A DNA stretch of 64,000 nucleotides, taken from Teredinibacter sp. KSP-S5-2 (GTDB taxonomy: Bacteria > Pseudomonadota > Gammaproteobacteria > Pseudomonadales > Cellvibrionaceae). The translations under genes were made by a program, and so were the position numbers. The notes under the pieces are model-generated. The model was given only the letters and a program-made list of their open reading frames with translations. It was not told the DNA's origin and ran no database searches. The DNA lies in assembly GCF_032773895.1 (NCBI RefSeq), contig NZ_CP120416.1, forward strand, positions 1,858,001-1,922,000, written 5' to 3'. Below are positions 9,961-19,209 of this stretch, piece by piece (the first letter of the stretch is position 1; each line of letters starts with the position of its first letter).

Positions 9961-10257
9961 TCAAATTAACCACCAATATAGCAACCAACCAACAGCTGGT
10001 AAGACTACTATCTGAGAGAGTAAGGATTTAAACTTTAGTAAGAGAGCTCCTGCTGTTACTAACAATATCCCCATTGGTGCGGTCATATATGATCCTAGTA
10101 TAGCCCAACCCTCACAATCCCATGAGTCTTCCGGGCATTTCGATATATTGCTCAAAGACCAAAGTGCAGCGATAAGAAACAAGCTTCCAATAACGAACTC
10201 AAATAAAGCTAGTAGTGTTTTTATTGTTTTCCCTCTCATCTTTTGTCTGCTGAACAC
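9961..10257 (-). CDS. Small hydrophobic membrane protein, unknown
   Basis: Up to 98 residues from a GTG at 10257, or 92 from an ATG at 10239; neither has a strong ribosome-binding site, so the start is uncertain. Three hydrophobic helices are visible at about 15-35, 50-70 and 78-97, separated by a loop with two Cys (CPEDSWDCEG) that could be disulfide-bonded in the periplasm. I recognise no family. It lies downstream of the PAP2/glycosyltransferase operon on the same strand, 82 bases after it, and could be its last gene. Confidence 0.5.
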   Translation of the reverse strand: MFSRQKMRGKTIKTLLALFEFVIGSLFLIAALWSLSNISKCPEDSWDCEGWAILGSYMTAPMGILLVTAGALLLKFKSLLSQIVVLPAVGWLLYWWLI

Positions 10258-10339
10258 TCCAGAATAGGTGGTAAGGTATTTTATCTAATTGTTTCTGCAA
10301 AGTATGAAAAATGAAAATATACATTGAATGAGCTGTAGC

Positions 10340-11026
10340 TCAGATATTCGATGTGGAGTTCTCAACGGGCGCCGCTTTCATGTGCATTAAATATCCGGTA
10401 GTTAAGCAGACAAAGTAAACTGACCATCCGGCAAAAACCACATCACTGAAAAAGTGACCGCCTTGGACGATACGAGTAAAACCTATCAAGCCACCCAACA
10501 TAATTCCAGACATTAGCCAAAACCGGCGTCGTCGAATCCAGGCCAATGCCATAATGTAAAACCCTATGGATGCGTGACCGCTGACAAACGAACAGTTACG
10601 TTTACATTCCCCTGAGTACACGAAAGGTGCAGCGTATTGCATGTTCCCGCCAAATTGCTCAAGGTGTTGTGGTCTGGGTCTGCCAACCGAATTATCCTTT
10701 AAAATGGCATTAACTAATATGCCGGGGCCAAGCAGAAGACAAACCAACAGGTATATTAACTTTTTCCGGCGAACCAGGTTTTTCCTATAGGAGTAGTATG
10801 CAATGCCAAGAATAAACAGTGCCAGATACAGAAAATGAATATAGGCAAATACCCAGTATATTGCCCGTATAATAATATTTTGATTAAAGTAAAAGCCTGT
10901 TTCTGGATGATAAAAGAGACCCGCTATTTGAGGATCTAGGTTTGGAAACAGCAAAAAGAAAATAATACAGACGATAAACAACGCCACATCCAGTCGGAAA
11001 AAACGTGCGAAAGCATTATTTGTCAT
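10340..11026 (-). CDS. PAP2-family membrane phosphatase
   Basis: A 228-residue, multi-spanning phosphatase of the lipid-phosphate family. The three-part active site is complete: K110 DNSVGRPRP (motif 1), S149-G-H151 in SFVSGHASIGF (motif 2), and R185 with H191-F-F-S-D195 in TRIVQGGHFFSD (motif 3). Family members remove phosphate from lipid A, undecaprenyl pyrophosphate or phosphatidylglycerol phosphate. The start overlaps the end of the upstream PAP2-glycosyltransferase gene by 11 bases, indicating translational coupling. With its neighbours, lipid A dephosphorylation before or after glycosylation is the most likely role, by inference. Confidence 0.88.
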   Translation of the reverse strand: MTNNAFARFFRLDVALFIVCIIFFLLFPNLDPQIAGLFYHPETGFYFNQNIIIRAIYWVFAYIHFLYLALFILGIAYYSYRKNLVRRKKLIYLLVCLLLGPGILVNAILKDNSVGRPRPQHLEQFGGNMQYAAPFVYSGECKRNCSFVSGHASIGFYIMALAWIRRRRFWLMSGIMLGGLIGFTRIVQGGHFFSDVVFAGWSVYFVCLTTGYLMHMKAAPVENSTSNI

Positions 11027-13430
11027 TAGCTGGATACCCTTTAAAGCCAGTTACGTAATAAATAAACACTTCACGTTCAACGTCTTTCATTGGCTTTGCA
11101 TTGAGTTCGCCAATATATTCTGCAGTGTTAAATGAACTTAAGTATTCCTCAGAAAGCTCGTTTTTACTGACAAATATAAATGATTGGCTGTTTACTCCCT
11201 GCCATTCCCGTAAATTGACTTTGAGGTCATAGTAATCCCGTACGTTTTGAGCATTGGCATTCCAGCGTGCAAATTTAAATTGGTCTGGCATGGCGTAAAA
11301 ACCGAGGTATGCGATCAGATCTCTGGAATCACTGAGTAATAATGCGTCGGGGTATTTAGCTACGATAGGTTTTAACTGCTGACCAAGTGTTTCCCAGCCT
11401 GCAACCCGGTTAAATGGCGTGTTTTTCTTTGACGGCTCAATATTGAGTTGTTCCTGTATCACCGGCCAGTGGTAGAAGATACTGAGGAATAGTAATTGCA
11501 GAATAATGCCCGCACGAATTGTTTTGAATGATACTTCGTGACGGAGTTGATCAATGGCGATACCAACCAAAATACTGCCACCAATAATCCAGGGGCCGGC
11601 CCAGTTGGCAAAGGCGCGAGATAAAAACGCCTGCACAGAAATTGCAATGAGTATGACAAAGGTTGCAAATGCAATGCATCGAATAAACTCAGGCAGTTCA
11701 ATGGCTTTGGGTAAGCGCTGTTTACTTTGTGCATTGCTCAAATCCATTTTGTTCCATAGGAATTTGATCAGATAGTAACTGGATATGGGGCCAAAAATGA
11801 CTAACTGAATCGCCAGGAATTCGAATAAAGAAGCAAAGTTAAATAATTGCCCATCGGTTTTAGAAATTTCTTTGGTGTGTTGTAGCGCAATAAAATCGTA
11901 CTGATAGTTCCAATAGATATTCAGCCCGAAAATAAGCCCGGCTAACACGGCTGCAGCCCAGGGGCCAGGGGAAGTCAGTAAGGGGCGATAACGGGCAGAC
12001 ACACATAGAAAGAGAAACAACGCCAACGGAAGGGCTCCCATGGTGTATTTACTGAGCATACCGCAACCGGTGGTTACACCGAGAAGCAACCACAGGCCAA
12101 TGTGGTTTTTTGCAATAGCATGGAAAAACAGAAGTAAAGATAACGACCAAAAAAACAACATTGGTGCATCTGTGGTGATAAATTCACTATTAAACCCCAC
12201 CAGCAGCGATGAAGAAAACACAATACCGCCAACAATTGCTGAGCTGGAAGAAACAAAACTGCGCAATATGGCATAAATACACAGGCTGCTACCGGCGTAT
12301 AAAATGGGTGAGATAAATTTTATTGCAAAGGCACTGGTACCAAATAAAAAAGTACCGATACTCAGAACCCAGGCGACCATAGGTGGTTTGGAGTAATAAC
12401 CGAGGTCGGGATTCAATGACCAGTGGTAATAGTATGCTTCGTCATAGAATACATCGAAATGGCCTTGGGTCAGAACCAGAATTCGGTAGAGCGTGACGAG
12501 TGAGATAAATACGATAAAACCTACCCAAGGGTTTGTTTTAATCGCTGAAGTAAATTGATAGAGCTTGGTTCCAGACATCATAGAGTAGGCTGTTTCTTCA
12601 CTTGGAATCAGGTAAGTCCATAAGAATCGAATGATAGCGATTATGGCTACCAAATTAACCATTACAAGGGCTAGGGGGTAATCACCTTTATTCACGATTA
12701 GGGCTATGCTGGGTAACAGCATAAGCACCAGAATGGTTTTATGGGTTTTGGCGTTAACGCCAGAACGCCATTTCAGGGTGGCGTAAACCGCAAGATTACC
12801 ACAAATCAACCCTATTGCCCCACCCACTAATACATCAATTGGCCAGTGTACGCCGATGAATACCCGACTTAAGCCGACAGCGGCGGCCAAAGCCAGCGCC
12901 AGAGTTTGAATAAGGCGACTTTGGAAGTAACAGTAGACAATACTGGCTAACAGAAATGCAGTCAGTGTATGGCCAGAGGGAAAGCTGCGGCTCTTATAGG
13001 CTTTGCCTATGATATGAATAACTTCCGTTTCCAGTACTGCTGGAGGGCGCGGAGCGTCAAAATAGCTTTTAAGAACACTGCTCAGAATTGCGCCGAGTAT
13101 CGAAGCGACCAAAATAGACCAGTGCAATTGAACATTCTTGGTTGTGATCGCCAGCATTAGAGCCAACAGAAACACGCCATCACCGAACATGGTGATGTTC
13201 TGTAATAGTAATTCGGGAAGGTAGGGAGTGAGCCCGTTAAGGGGAATGAAGGCAAAGTGATAGCCTTGAACAACATACCCTGTGACAGCACACACCAGCA
13301 TGGCAGCTGCAATACGGTTCAGCTGGTACATACAGTTAATTGGCAGAGTTATGGGGCTGTTTCTATGGTGCTCAACTAAAAGTCTGTAGTCTGCCCAGTA
13401 GGCAGAAAACCATTGTTGCAGGCTGTACAT
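11016..13430 (-). CDS. Fusion protein: PAP2 phosphatase + ArnT-like glycosyltransferase (GT83)
   Basis: An 804-residue integral membrane protein with two enzymatic halves. Residues ~60-250 are a PAP2 phosphatase with KSYFDAPRPP, SFPSGHTLTAF and SRVFIGVHWPIDV, all active-site residues present. Residues ~310-804 resemble ArnT/PMT-type transferases that move a sugar from a polyprenyl phosphate to a lipid; the FYDEAYYYHWSLNPDLGYY loop holds the acidic pair expected in the catalytic first periplasmic loop. The ATG at 13430 (7 bases after the previous stop) is preferred: an in-frame ATG at 13562 would overlap the upstream gene by 125 bases and adds 44 residues with no family match. The upstream gene is another ArnT-like enzyme and the downstream gene another PAP2. 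Confidence 0.87.
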   Translation of the reverse strand: MYSLQQWFSAYWADYRLLVEHHRNSPITLPINCMYQLNRIAAAMLVCAVTGYVVQGYHFAFIPLNGLTPYLPELLLQNITMFGDGVFLLALMLAITTKNVQLHWSILVASILGAILSSVLKSYFDAPRPPAVLETEVIHIIGKAYKSRSFPSGHTLTAFLLASIVYCYFQSRLIQTLALALAAAVGLSRVFIGVHWPIDVLVGGAIGLICGNLAVYATLKWRSGVNAKTHKTILVLMLLPSIALIVNKGDYPLALVMVNLVAIIAIIRFLWTYLIPSEETAYSMMSGTKLYQFTSAIKTNPWVGFIVFISLVTLYRILVLTQGHFDVFYDEAYYYHWSLNPDLGYYSKPPMVAWVLSIGTFLFGTSAFAIKFISPILYAGSSLCIYAILRSFVSSSSAIVGGIVFSSSLLVGFNSEFITTDAPMLFFWSLSLLLFFHAIAKNHIGLWLLLGVTTGCGMLSKYTMGALPLALFLFLCVSARYRPLLTSPGPWAAAVLAGLIFGLNIYWNYQYDFIALQHTKEISKTDGQLFNFASLFEFLAIQLVIFGPISSYYLIKFLWNKMDLSNAQSKQRLPKAIELPEFIRCIAFATFVILIAISVQAFLSRAFANWAGPWIIGGSILVGIAIDQLRHEVSFKTIRAGIILQLLFLSIFYHWPVIQEQLNIEPSKKNTPFNRVAGWETLGQQLKPIVAKYPDALLLSDSRDLIAYLGFYAMPDQFKFARWNANAQNVRDYYDLKVNLREWQGVNSQSFIFVSKNELSEEYLSSFNTAEYIGELNAKPMKDVEREVFIYYVTGFKGYPANDK

Positions 13431-13437
13431 AGCTAAT

Positions 13438-15057
13438 TTATTTTTTTGATAGTGGTGGAATGTTGACCAATAAAATCCCGCCTTGTTCAAATAGAACTTG
13501 ATGGTCCCGAATGTGAGGTTCCTGAAGTAAAGATTGAACCCGATCAGATCTAACCAGCGCAATTTCTCCCGGTTTAGGTGCCCTTAACGGAGTAATTTGT
13601 TGACGATATACACTAAAGCTAGGCATATGCATGCGATATGCGACGACCGTTTGCTGGATATTGTTCGTTTCCAAATAACGGATTGCATTGTGGATCGGTG
13701 CTTCTTTCAGTTCTGCAGCAGCACTGACGAAGAAGGTGAAAACAAAACTGTTGAGCAGCAACCCCATGGTACAGAGTCTTTGCCACAAAGCGAATCCCGG
13801 GGCAATAATAATTGCAACTGCGCCAGAAAATACCGCGATAGCCGCGTAAAAATAGGTTGGTCCAAACGCTTCACTGTGCCGAGCAATAATGTCTCCGTCG
13901 AATCCCTGGGTGTGGGTACTGGCATATTTGAGCAGTATAGGAAGTAATGCTAGCAGGCCGAAAAATAATAAAACCCAAAAACAATCCTTACGTTTTTTTG
14001 AATGAAGGCTATCTAACTGAGAAAATAGTAAAAATAGTGGCACACAACCGTTGAGGATGTAGTGAGGCAGTTGAGTTTTGGAAAATGAAAATACAATGAA
14101 TGTGACACAGAACCAAATAGCGAGATATTGGTTTAAAGGGGTTTTTAACAACGTTTTCACATTGTAAAAGAGTCGGACCAATAAGCCGCTATAAGGCAAA
14201 ATAATAATGGGCAGTAAGAAAAGATAGTAAAAGAGGCTGCCGCCGTGGCTTTCACGGGTGCTGGAAAAGCGTTTCAGGTTGTGTTCGACAATAAACCCCT
14301 GAAAAAATCCGTCTCCTTGTTCGAGGTAGACCGCATAAACCCAAGGGGCCACAACAGCGAAAAAAATTGTCCACCCCAGAGGGTGAATGTAGCTGAGGTA
14401 GTGTTTTTTATCTGCTTTGCTAATGCCTAGATACAATAATGAAACCGCTAAAGGTAATACCACCGCCACTGGCCCTTTGGTTAATGCGCCTAATGCCAAC
14501 CAAAGATAAACACTTAATAAATAGCGGAGTTGTTGTTTCTGGAAATACCGCCAGATATCAAAAAACGCCAGAGTGAGAAAGAGGTTGAGCGTGGCATCTG
14601 CAATGGCAGAGCGGGCAATAAGTGCCACCCATAGACAATTTAGGAAAAGTAATATAGTGATTTTGCTTTTTTCGTCGCCAAAAAATTCTCGGCTGAAACG
14701 AAATATTACCCAGCCCCATACACTGGCTAACAGCGTGGAAGGCAATCGAAAAGCCCACTCATTGTAACCGAAGAGCTTGATACTTGCGGCTTGCAGCCAG
14801 TAAAACAAAATAGGTTTGTCGTAGCGGGGTACTCCGTCCAGATAGGTGGCGGAGAAATTATTTGAGGCGAGCATTTCCCGAGTGGCTTCAGTAAATGCGC
14901 CTTCGTCCAAGTCAAAGAGTGGAACCCAACCCAGGCCAAGATAAAAGCCAATGGCTAAACAGAAGAAAATAAAAAAGGGTGAGCAAAATAAATTGTCCAC
15001 CCTTTGATTTGTTGAAGTGCTTTCGTGGTTCTTGGATTGCAGAAAAACGAAATTCAC
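13438..15057 (-). CDS. ArnT-like glycosyltransferase (GT83/PMT_2 family)
   Basis: A 539-residue polytopic membrane enzyme that transfers a sugar from an undecaprenyl-phosphate donor, usually to lipid A. The first periplasmic loop contains LFDLDEGAFTEATREML and RYDKPILFYWLQ, characteristic of the ArnT family, followed by about ten hydrophobic helices and a soluble periplasmic C-terminal part. The start is GTG at 15057, supported by AGGAGA five bases upstream. It follows the GT2 gene by 11 bases, so the two are surely co-transcribed. Whether the sugar is aminoarabinose, galactosamine or another cannot be read here; no arnA/arnB-like sugar-biosynthesis genes are present. Confidence 0.88.
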   Translation of the reverse strand: MNFVFLQSKNHESTSTNQRVDNLFCSPFFIFFCLAIGFYLGLGWVPLFDLDEGAFTEATREMLASNNFSATYLDGVPRYDKPILFYWLQAASIKLFGYNEWAFRLPSTLLASVWGWVIFRFSREFFGDEKSKITILLFLNCLWVALIARSAIADATLNLFLTLAFFDIWRYFQKQQLRYLLSVYLWLALGALTKGPVAVVLPLAVSLLYLGISKADKKHYLSYIHPLGWTIFFAVVAPWVYAVYLEQGDGFFQGFIVEHNLKRFSSTRESHGGSLFYYLFLLPIIILPYSGLLVRLFYNVKTLLKTPLNQYLAIWFCVTFIVFSFSKTQLPHYILNGCVPLFLLFSQLDSLHSKKRKDCFWVLLFFGLLALLPILLKYASTHTQGFDGDIIARHSEAFGPTYFYAAIAVFSGAVAIIIAPGFALWQRLCTMGLLLNSFVFTFFVSAAAELKEAPIHNAIRYLETNNIQQTVVAYRMHMPSFSVYRQQITPLRAPKPGEIALVRSDRVQSLLQEPHIRDHQVLFEQGGILLVNIPPLSKK

Positions 15058-15068
15058 TTTTGTCTCCT

Positions 15069-16103
15069 TTAGGTATCGTCTGTCTTCGACGATTCTGGGT
15101 GAGAATCATCTGGCTGCTCTTCAAATAACTCAGGCGAGTATTCAAAAGACAAAGGTTGACGAACCTTGTAGCTTTTTACGTTGGTGGTTTGGAAGAATAT
15201 TCGGCTGAGTATTTCTGATAGAACACCGGTTGTTAAAAATTGCAGCGAAGCAATAATCAGTAAACTGGATATAAGTAAAAGCGGACGATTGCCAATATCT
15301 TCGCCAAGTATGTATTTGGTAAAGGCTAAATAGGCGAGCAAAATACCGCCGATTGAGCCTACCCATAAACCAATTGAACCGAAGAAATGACCTGGGCGAG
15401 CGCGGAACTTCAGGAAGAAAAAGACTGATACCAGATCGATAATAACGCGGAATGTACGTGATATACCGTATTTTGATTCACCGGCTGTTCGTGCCCGATG
15501 GTTTACTACTGTCTGACCAATTCGATGGGGAGGGCATACCGTGGCCATCCACACAGGAATAAAACGGTGCATTTCACCGTATAGCCGAATTTGTTTTACC
15601 ACGTCTGCACGATAAACCTTCAGGCTGCAACCGTAATCATCCAGTTTTACACCACTCACACGCTGGATAATTTTATTGGCAATGCGAGAGGGGAATTTCC
15701 TGGACATTAATTTATCTTGTCTGTTTTTTCTCCAGCCTTGAAGTAAATCCAGATCACGAGACAGTAACTCTTTCACTAGGCGGGGAATATCCGCCGGATC
15801 GTTTTGTAAATCGCCATCCATAGTGGCAATTAACTCGGTATTGGCGGCGTCGATACCGGCCTGCATCGCGGCCGTCTGGCCAAAATTCCGTTGTAACTCA
15901 ATATGAATAAATTGCGGACCGAATTCAGCAACACATTCTGTTAGCGTTTTGGCGGTGTCATCTACACTACCGTCATTGACCAGGATAGCTTTCCACTCTC
16001 CCTCGTAACCGATCATGGCGTCTCTCAGGGCTTGGAACAACGGGCGGATATTGTCTTCCTCATTGTATACGGGAACAACAATGGTCAAACTCGGTAATTG
16101 CAT
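15069..16103 (-). CDS. GT2 polyprenyl-phosphate glycosyltransferase (ArnC/GtrB-like)
   Basis: Makes a polyprenyl-phosphate-linked sugar on the cytoplasmic face. The N-terminal GT-A domain (1-230) shows TIVVPVYNEEDNI, LVNDGSVDDT and the nucleotide/metal-binding M-D96-G-D98 motif. It is followed by two C-terminal transmembrane helices (about 235-260 and 275-300), the arrangement of ArnC, GtrB and DPM1-type enzymes. The 344-residue length is slightly above the family norm because of an acidic hydrophilic tail after about residue 320. It would supply the donor used by the two ArnT-like transferases just downstream. Confidence 0.9.
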   Translation of the reverse strand: MQLPSLTIVVPVYNEEDNIRPLFQALRDAMIGYEGEWKAILVNDGSVDDTAKTLTECVAEFGPQFIHIELQRNFGQTAAMQAGIDAANTELIATMDGDLQNDPADIPRLVKELLSRDLDLLQGWRKNRQDKLMSRKFPSRIANKIIQRVSGVKLDDYGCSLKVYRADVVKQIRLYGEMHRFIPVWMATVCPPHRIGQTVVNHRARTAGESKYGISRTFRVIIDLVSVFFFLKFRARPGHFFGSIGLWVGSIGGILLAYLAFTKYILGEDIGNRPLLLISSLLIIASLQFLTTGVLSEILSRIFFQTTNVKSYKVRQPLSFEYSPELFEEQPDDSHPESSKTDDT

Positions 16104-16142
16104 AGTGATAGTGCCTGTTACTAACTTAAAATCCGCTGCGGC

Positions 16143-17036
16143 TTATGTACCTGTTTTTCGTTGCAAAAACATTGCACCGAAGGCTCCCGCAGCCATGTTT
16201 ATGAAAAAAATAAAAATATGAAGGTTTACTGCCGCTTTAACCAATGTTTCCATCTCATAGCCGAGTGGAACCAAGGGTAAGGCAAATGCAAACTCAAATG
16301 TGCCCGAATTGGCGATACCTGTTATCGGAGAAAGGGCACTGCCATCGGCTATGATAGTGGCCAGCCACGCGTGGTCAATAGGCAGGTCACCCAATATTGA
16401 AGCGACATAGGCCAGGGCAAACAGCTTTACTAACCAAATAGCCAGGGTAATAGCGTACAAAGATACCCAGCTTGATGTGTTGGCATATAGCGGTTGAGCA
16501 AAGCTTAACTTCGGTAGTCTATCACCGGCTGTTTTCATTAGGGTCATAACGGTGGGGAGTGCAAGTATCAATACTATCGGCCCCCAAACCGCGTGTTTTC
16601 CCAACCAAATCGAACCGGCAAAAAAGCTCAAGAGTAACAATAGTACATGAGCGTCAAATAACCGAATTAACAGCAGTGTTGCCAGCGAGTAGCGTAGTTC
16701 GACATCCAGTTGATATTTACTGAGGGTGGGTAAAGCCGCTTCACCTAAACGCATTGGTAAAAGGTAAGAGACGGTATTGTGAACAAGGCTAACGGCCATC
16801 ACGCGTTTAAAGGCCACTTGGCCGCGACGGTTGTATGCGAAATAAATACGCGCAACCCTTAGCAGGTGGCTGGTTAGGACAAGGCATATGGCAAGTAGGG
16901 TTGCTATGAGGCCAAGTTTTGACCAGGCGACGAGTGTTGCCTGCCATGTGTATTCAAGTTCCACCCAAACAATTACCGCAGCCAGAACGGCAAGGGCAAA
17001 TATTGACTTGAATAGGACTTTTCCTGTTTGGCTCAT
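16143..17036 (-). CDS. YbhN/UPF0104-type lysylphosphatidylglycerol-synthase-like membrane protein
   Basis: A 297-residue protein with about seven or eight hydrophobic helices and the family hallmark MRLGEAALPTLSKYQ near residue 95, similar to the membrane half of MprF without the synthetase domain. Proteins of this superfamily are often encoded beside polyprenyl-phosphate glycosyltransferases and are proposed lipid or sugar-lipid flippases. It is the first gene of the leftward cluster and could translocate the GT2 product across the inner membrane; that role is inference. Confidence 0.75.
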   Translation of the reverse strand: MSQTGKVLFKSIFALAVLAAVIVWVELEYTWQATLVAWSKLGLIATLLAICLVLTSHLLRVARIYFAYNRRGQVAFKRVMAVSLVHNTVSYLLPMRLGEAALPTLSKYQLDVELRYSLATLLLIRLFDAHVLLLLLSFFAGSIWLGKHAVWGPIVLILALPTVMTLMKTAGDRLPKLSFAQPLYANTSSWVSLYAITLAIWLVKLFALAYVASILGDLPIDHAWLATIIADGSALSPITGIANSGTFEFAFALPLVPLGYEMETLVKAAVNLHIFIFFINMAAGAFGAMFLQRKTGT

Positions 17037-17091
17037 TTAAAGATATCGGGATGACATTAAAGGCGTGGGTTTATACCACATTCATACCCAA

Positions 17092-17889
17092 CTAGACAGG
17101 TTTGCGATTGGAGAATGCCTGATACGCTTTGCGACTGGCACGCTGTAAAAGCCTAAGCCAAGGTGAGGGCGGTGCGATCAACTGAACGGTAATGTTATCG
17201 TGCCCACCTTTTTCCAGGGCAGCGGTAACGAGTCTTTTGGACATTTCAGGGAGGGATTTACTGCTATCAAGGATTGATTTTATAGTGTCGCTGTCGACCT
17301 TGTCCGTCAGCCCATCGCTGCATAACAGCACCAAGTCATTTTTTCGCCAGTCCCGTTGCAGCAAATCAACGTTAACTCTGTCCATGTCGAGTGAACCAAG
17401 GCATTGCGTGATAATATTTTTTTCCGGGTGGTCTTCCATCTCGTTTTGCGAAATTGCACCGGACTCATACAAAAACTGAACGTAGGAATGATCGCGGGTT
17501 AATTGTTGAAATTCGCTTTCTTCGTCTGGGCCGTGTTTGGTAAACAGGTACGCGCGGCTGTCTCCCACCCAGGCAATTTCGTACCGGGTTTCTTCTGAGT
17601 GTAAGGCAACTACTGTGGACCCCATGCCTTGTCCGCCGATCCCCATAGAGGAAGCGTGTAATATGCCTTGGTGAGCAGCTTGAATCGCTTCAACTAGTGA
17701 TGCCCCTTCGCGGAGTTTGTTGTGAACCGTTTTTGCGGCGATATCACTGGCGACTTCGCCGGCCGCATGCCCACCCATGCCATCAGCGACCAGCCATAAA
17801 CCTAATTTGGGGGATGCCAGGAAACAATCCTCATTGTTGGTACGCAGTAAACCAACGTTTGTTTCTGATTGATGACCGGAAAACAACAT
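17092..17889 (-). CDS. PP2C-type serine/threonine protein phosphatase (Stp1/PppA-like)
   Basis: A 265-residue cytoplasmic metal-dependent phosphatase. The PPM motifs are all present: TNVGLLRTNNEDCFL at the N-terminus, LWLVADGMGGHAAGE with the metal-binding Asp, AWVGDSRAYLF, LVLLCSDGLTD and GGHDNITVQLI. These enzymes reverse Hanks-type kinase phosphorylation and are often paired with FHA proteins. A two-FHA-domain protein is encoded divergently 274 bases away, but no kinase gene is in the window. The short basic tail after residue 245 is not part of the fold. Confidence 0.93.
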   Translation of the reverse strand: MLFSGHQSETNVGLLRTNNEDCFLASPKLGLWLVADGMGGHAAGEVASDIAAKTVHNKLREGASLVEAIQAAHQGILHASSMGIGGQGMGSTVVALHSEETRYEIAWVGDSRAYLFTKHGPDEESEFQQLTRDHSYVQFLYESGAISQNEMEDHPEKNIITQCLGSLDMDRVNVDLLQRDWRKNDLVLLCSDGLTDKVDSDTIKSILDSSKSLPEMSKRLVTAALEKGGHDNITVQLIAPPSPWLRLLQRASRKAYQAFSNRKPV

Positions 17890-18163
17890 TTTTATATTTT
17901 AAAACATCCAAGTATTTGGTTGAAAAATGGTCGCAAAGTTGTTGAAAACAATCTTATATTTGAGACTAAACTACTTTTTGTCTTATGTCTCGAAATAGTA
18001 CTGAAATATCTCCAGTTTTCTTGGTAGCTTTCACAATTTGATTTAAAGTTAGAATAATCCGCACAGAGAAATGTGGGTGATCGAAAAACAATCACTTTGT
18101 CGAAAAAAACGGAAAAAGTGGTATCAGGAGCGTTATTAAGAAGTACTATTCAAGGGCGAAAAC

Positions 18164-19075
18164 ATGTATCAATTGAAATTTAAAAATCAGTCAAAAGGGC
18201 CACTTTGGTTAGTGGAGCCGCATTATACGCTGGGGGCTGCAAGTGATTGTGAAATTCCCATCCATAAGTCAGGCGTGGCTGCTCAGGCTGCATATATACA
18301 TGTTTCTCAAGCTACGGTAAAAATTGAAAGTCTGGTTGAAGATGGCAGTGTTAAAAAGAATGGGGCACCAATTATTGGGGAAGAAACATTAGCTTCTGGT
18401 GATGTATTTTCAATTGCGGGTGTGGAATTTGAGATTATTGATCCTAAACATCAACGAGCCACTGCCTCCAGTCAGCCCACAGAAGCAAAACAGGATTGGG
18501 CTCTTGTTGCGCTAAGCAGCGCGCTATCTAACAAGCGTTACACAATAAAAGACACAAAAATATTGGGCCGTTCAAAAGAGTGCGATATTAGTTTAGGTGT
18601 TGCGCATTTATCTCGTAAACATGCCTCGCTTTCTGTGACTGACCAGGGGCTATCCGTGAGTGATCTAGGGTCCTCAAATGGGACTTACGTTAACGGTCAA
18701 AAAATCGAGCGAGCTGTTCTGCGTAATGGCGATGAACTTGGTTTTGACACGTTAAAGTTCCGTGTTGAAGGGCCATCGGAAAATCTTGATTCCACCACTG
18801 TACGACCTGTGTTTAAAGTGATGAACGAAGCTCCAACCCTTTTAGGGCATGGACGTAAAGCGGGGCAGGGTTCTGCCGAAGGGAAACCCGCTGCAACTGG
18901 CGGAGCTCAGTCACCTCGGCCGGCAAAACCAAAGAAAAGCAGCGCGGCTGCGCAATATAAGGTGTCCGCTCAATCACAACCTGTGGTAGCGAAAAACGGA
19001 AACTCAATCTGGCCACTGGTGATTCTGGCGGCTGCGGCCGCGGTAGGGCTGGTCTGGTTCTTTGTGTTCAATTAA
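18164..19075 (+). CDS. Membrane-anchored protein with two FHA domains
   Basis: A 303-residue protein. The first FHA-like domain (about 1-95) is degenerate. The second (about 102-190) has the conserved phosphothreonine-binding residues in GRSKECDI, LSRKHASL and DLGSSNGTYVNG. A low-complexity Ala/Pro/Lys linker (about 215-275) leads to a C-terminal transmembrane helix (WPLVILAAAAAVGLVWFFVF), so the FHA domains face the cytoplasm as a tail-anchored protein. The likely role is binding phosphothreonine proteins whose state is reset by the divergent PP2C phosphatase. A type VI secretion connection (PppA/Fha) is possible in general, but no such genes are nearby. Confidence 0.88.
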   Translation: MYQLKFKNQSKGPLWLVEPHYTLGAASDCEIPIHKSGVAAQAAYIHVSQATVKIESLVEDGSVKKNGAPIIGEETLASGDVFSIAGVEFEIIDPKHQRATASSQPTEAKQDWALVALSSALSNKRYTIKDTKILGRSKECDISLGVAHLSRKHASLSVTDQGLSVSDLGSSNGTYVNGQKIERAVLRNGDELGFDTLKFRVEGPSENLDSTTVRPVFKVMNEAPTLLGHGRKAGQGSAEGKPAATGGAQSPRPAKPKKSSAAAQYKVSAQSQPVVAKNGNSIWPLVILAAAAAVGLVWFFVFN

Positions 19076-19088
19076 TTGCGTATTTTGG

Positions 19089-19116
19089 GCAATGGAAGCG
19101 TTATATGCTCCATTGC
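19089..19116 (+). terminator. Possible terminator after the FHA gene
   Basis: GCAATGGA and TCCATTGC form an 8-bp perfect stem 14 bases after the FHA stop codon. Only a short pyrimidine stretch follows, so the call is tentative. Confidence 0.4.
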
Positions 19117-19209
19117 TCCTTACCTAACGTATTCTTAACAGCATTCGCTATTTAAGTTATTTCAACCTTGGCCGACACCCCCTTTGAACAACGCTAAACG
19201 GGGTGCGTT

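Noticed and set aside
13431..13562. N-terminal extension of the PAP2-ArnT fusion by 44 residues
   Set aside because: It would lie inside the upstream gene, and the extra residues have no relation to the PAP2 fold.
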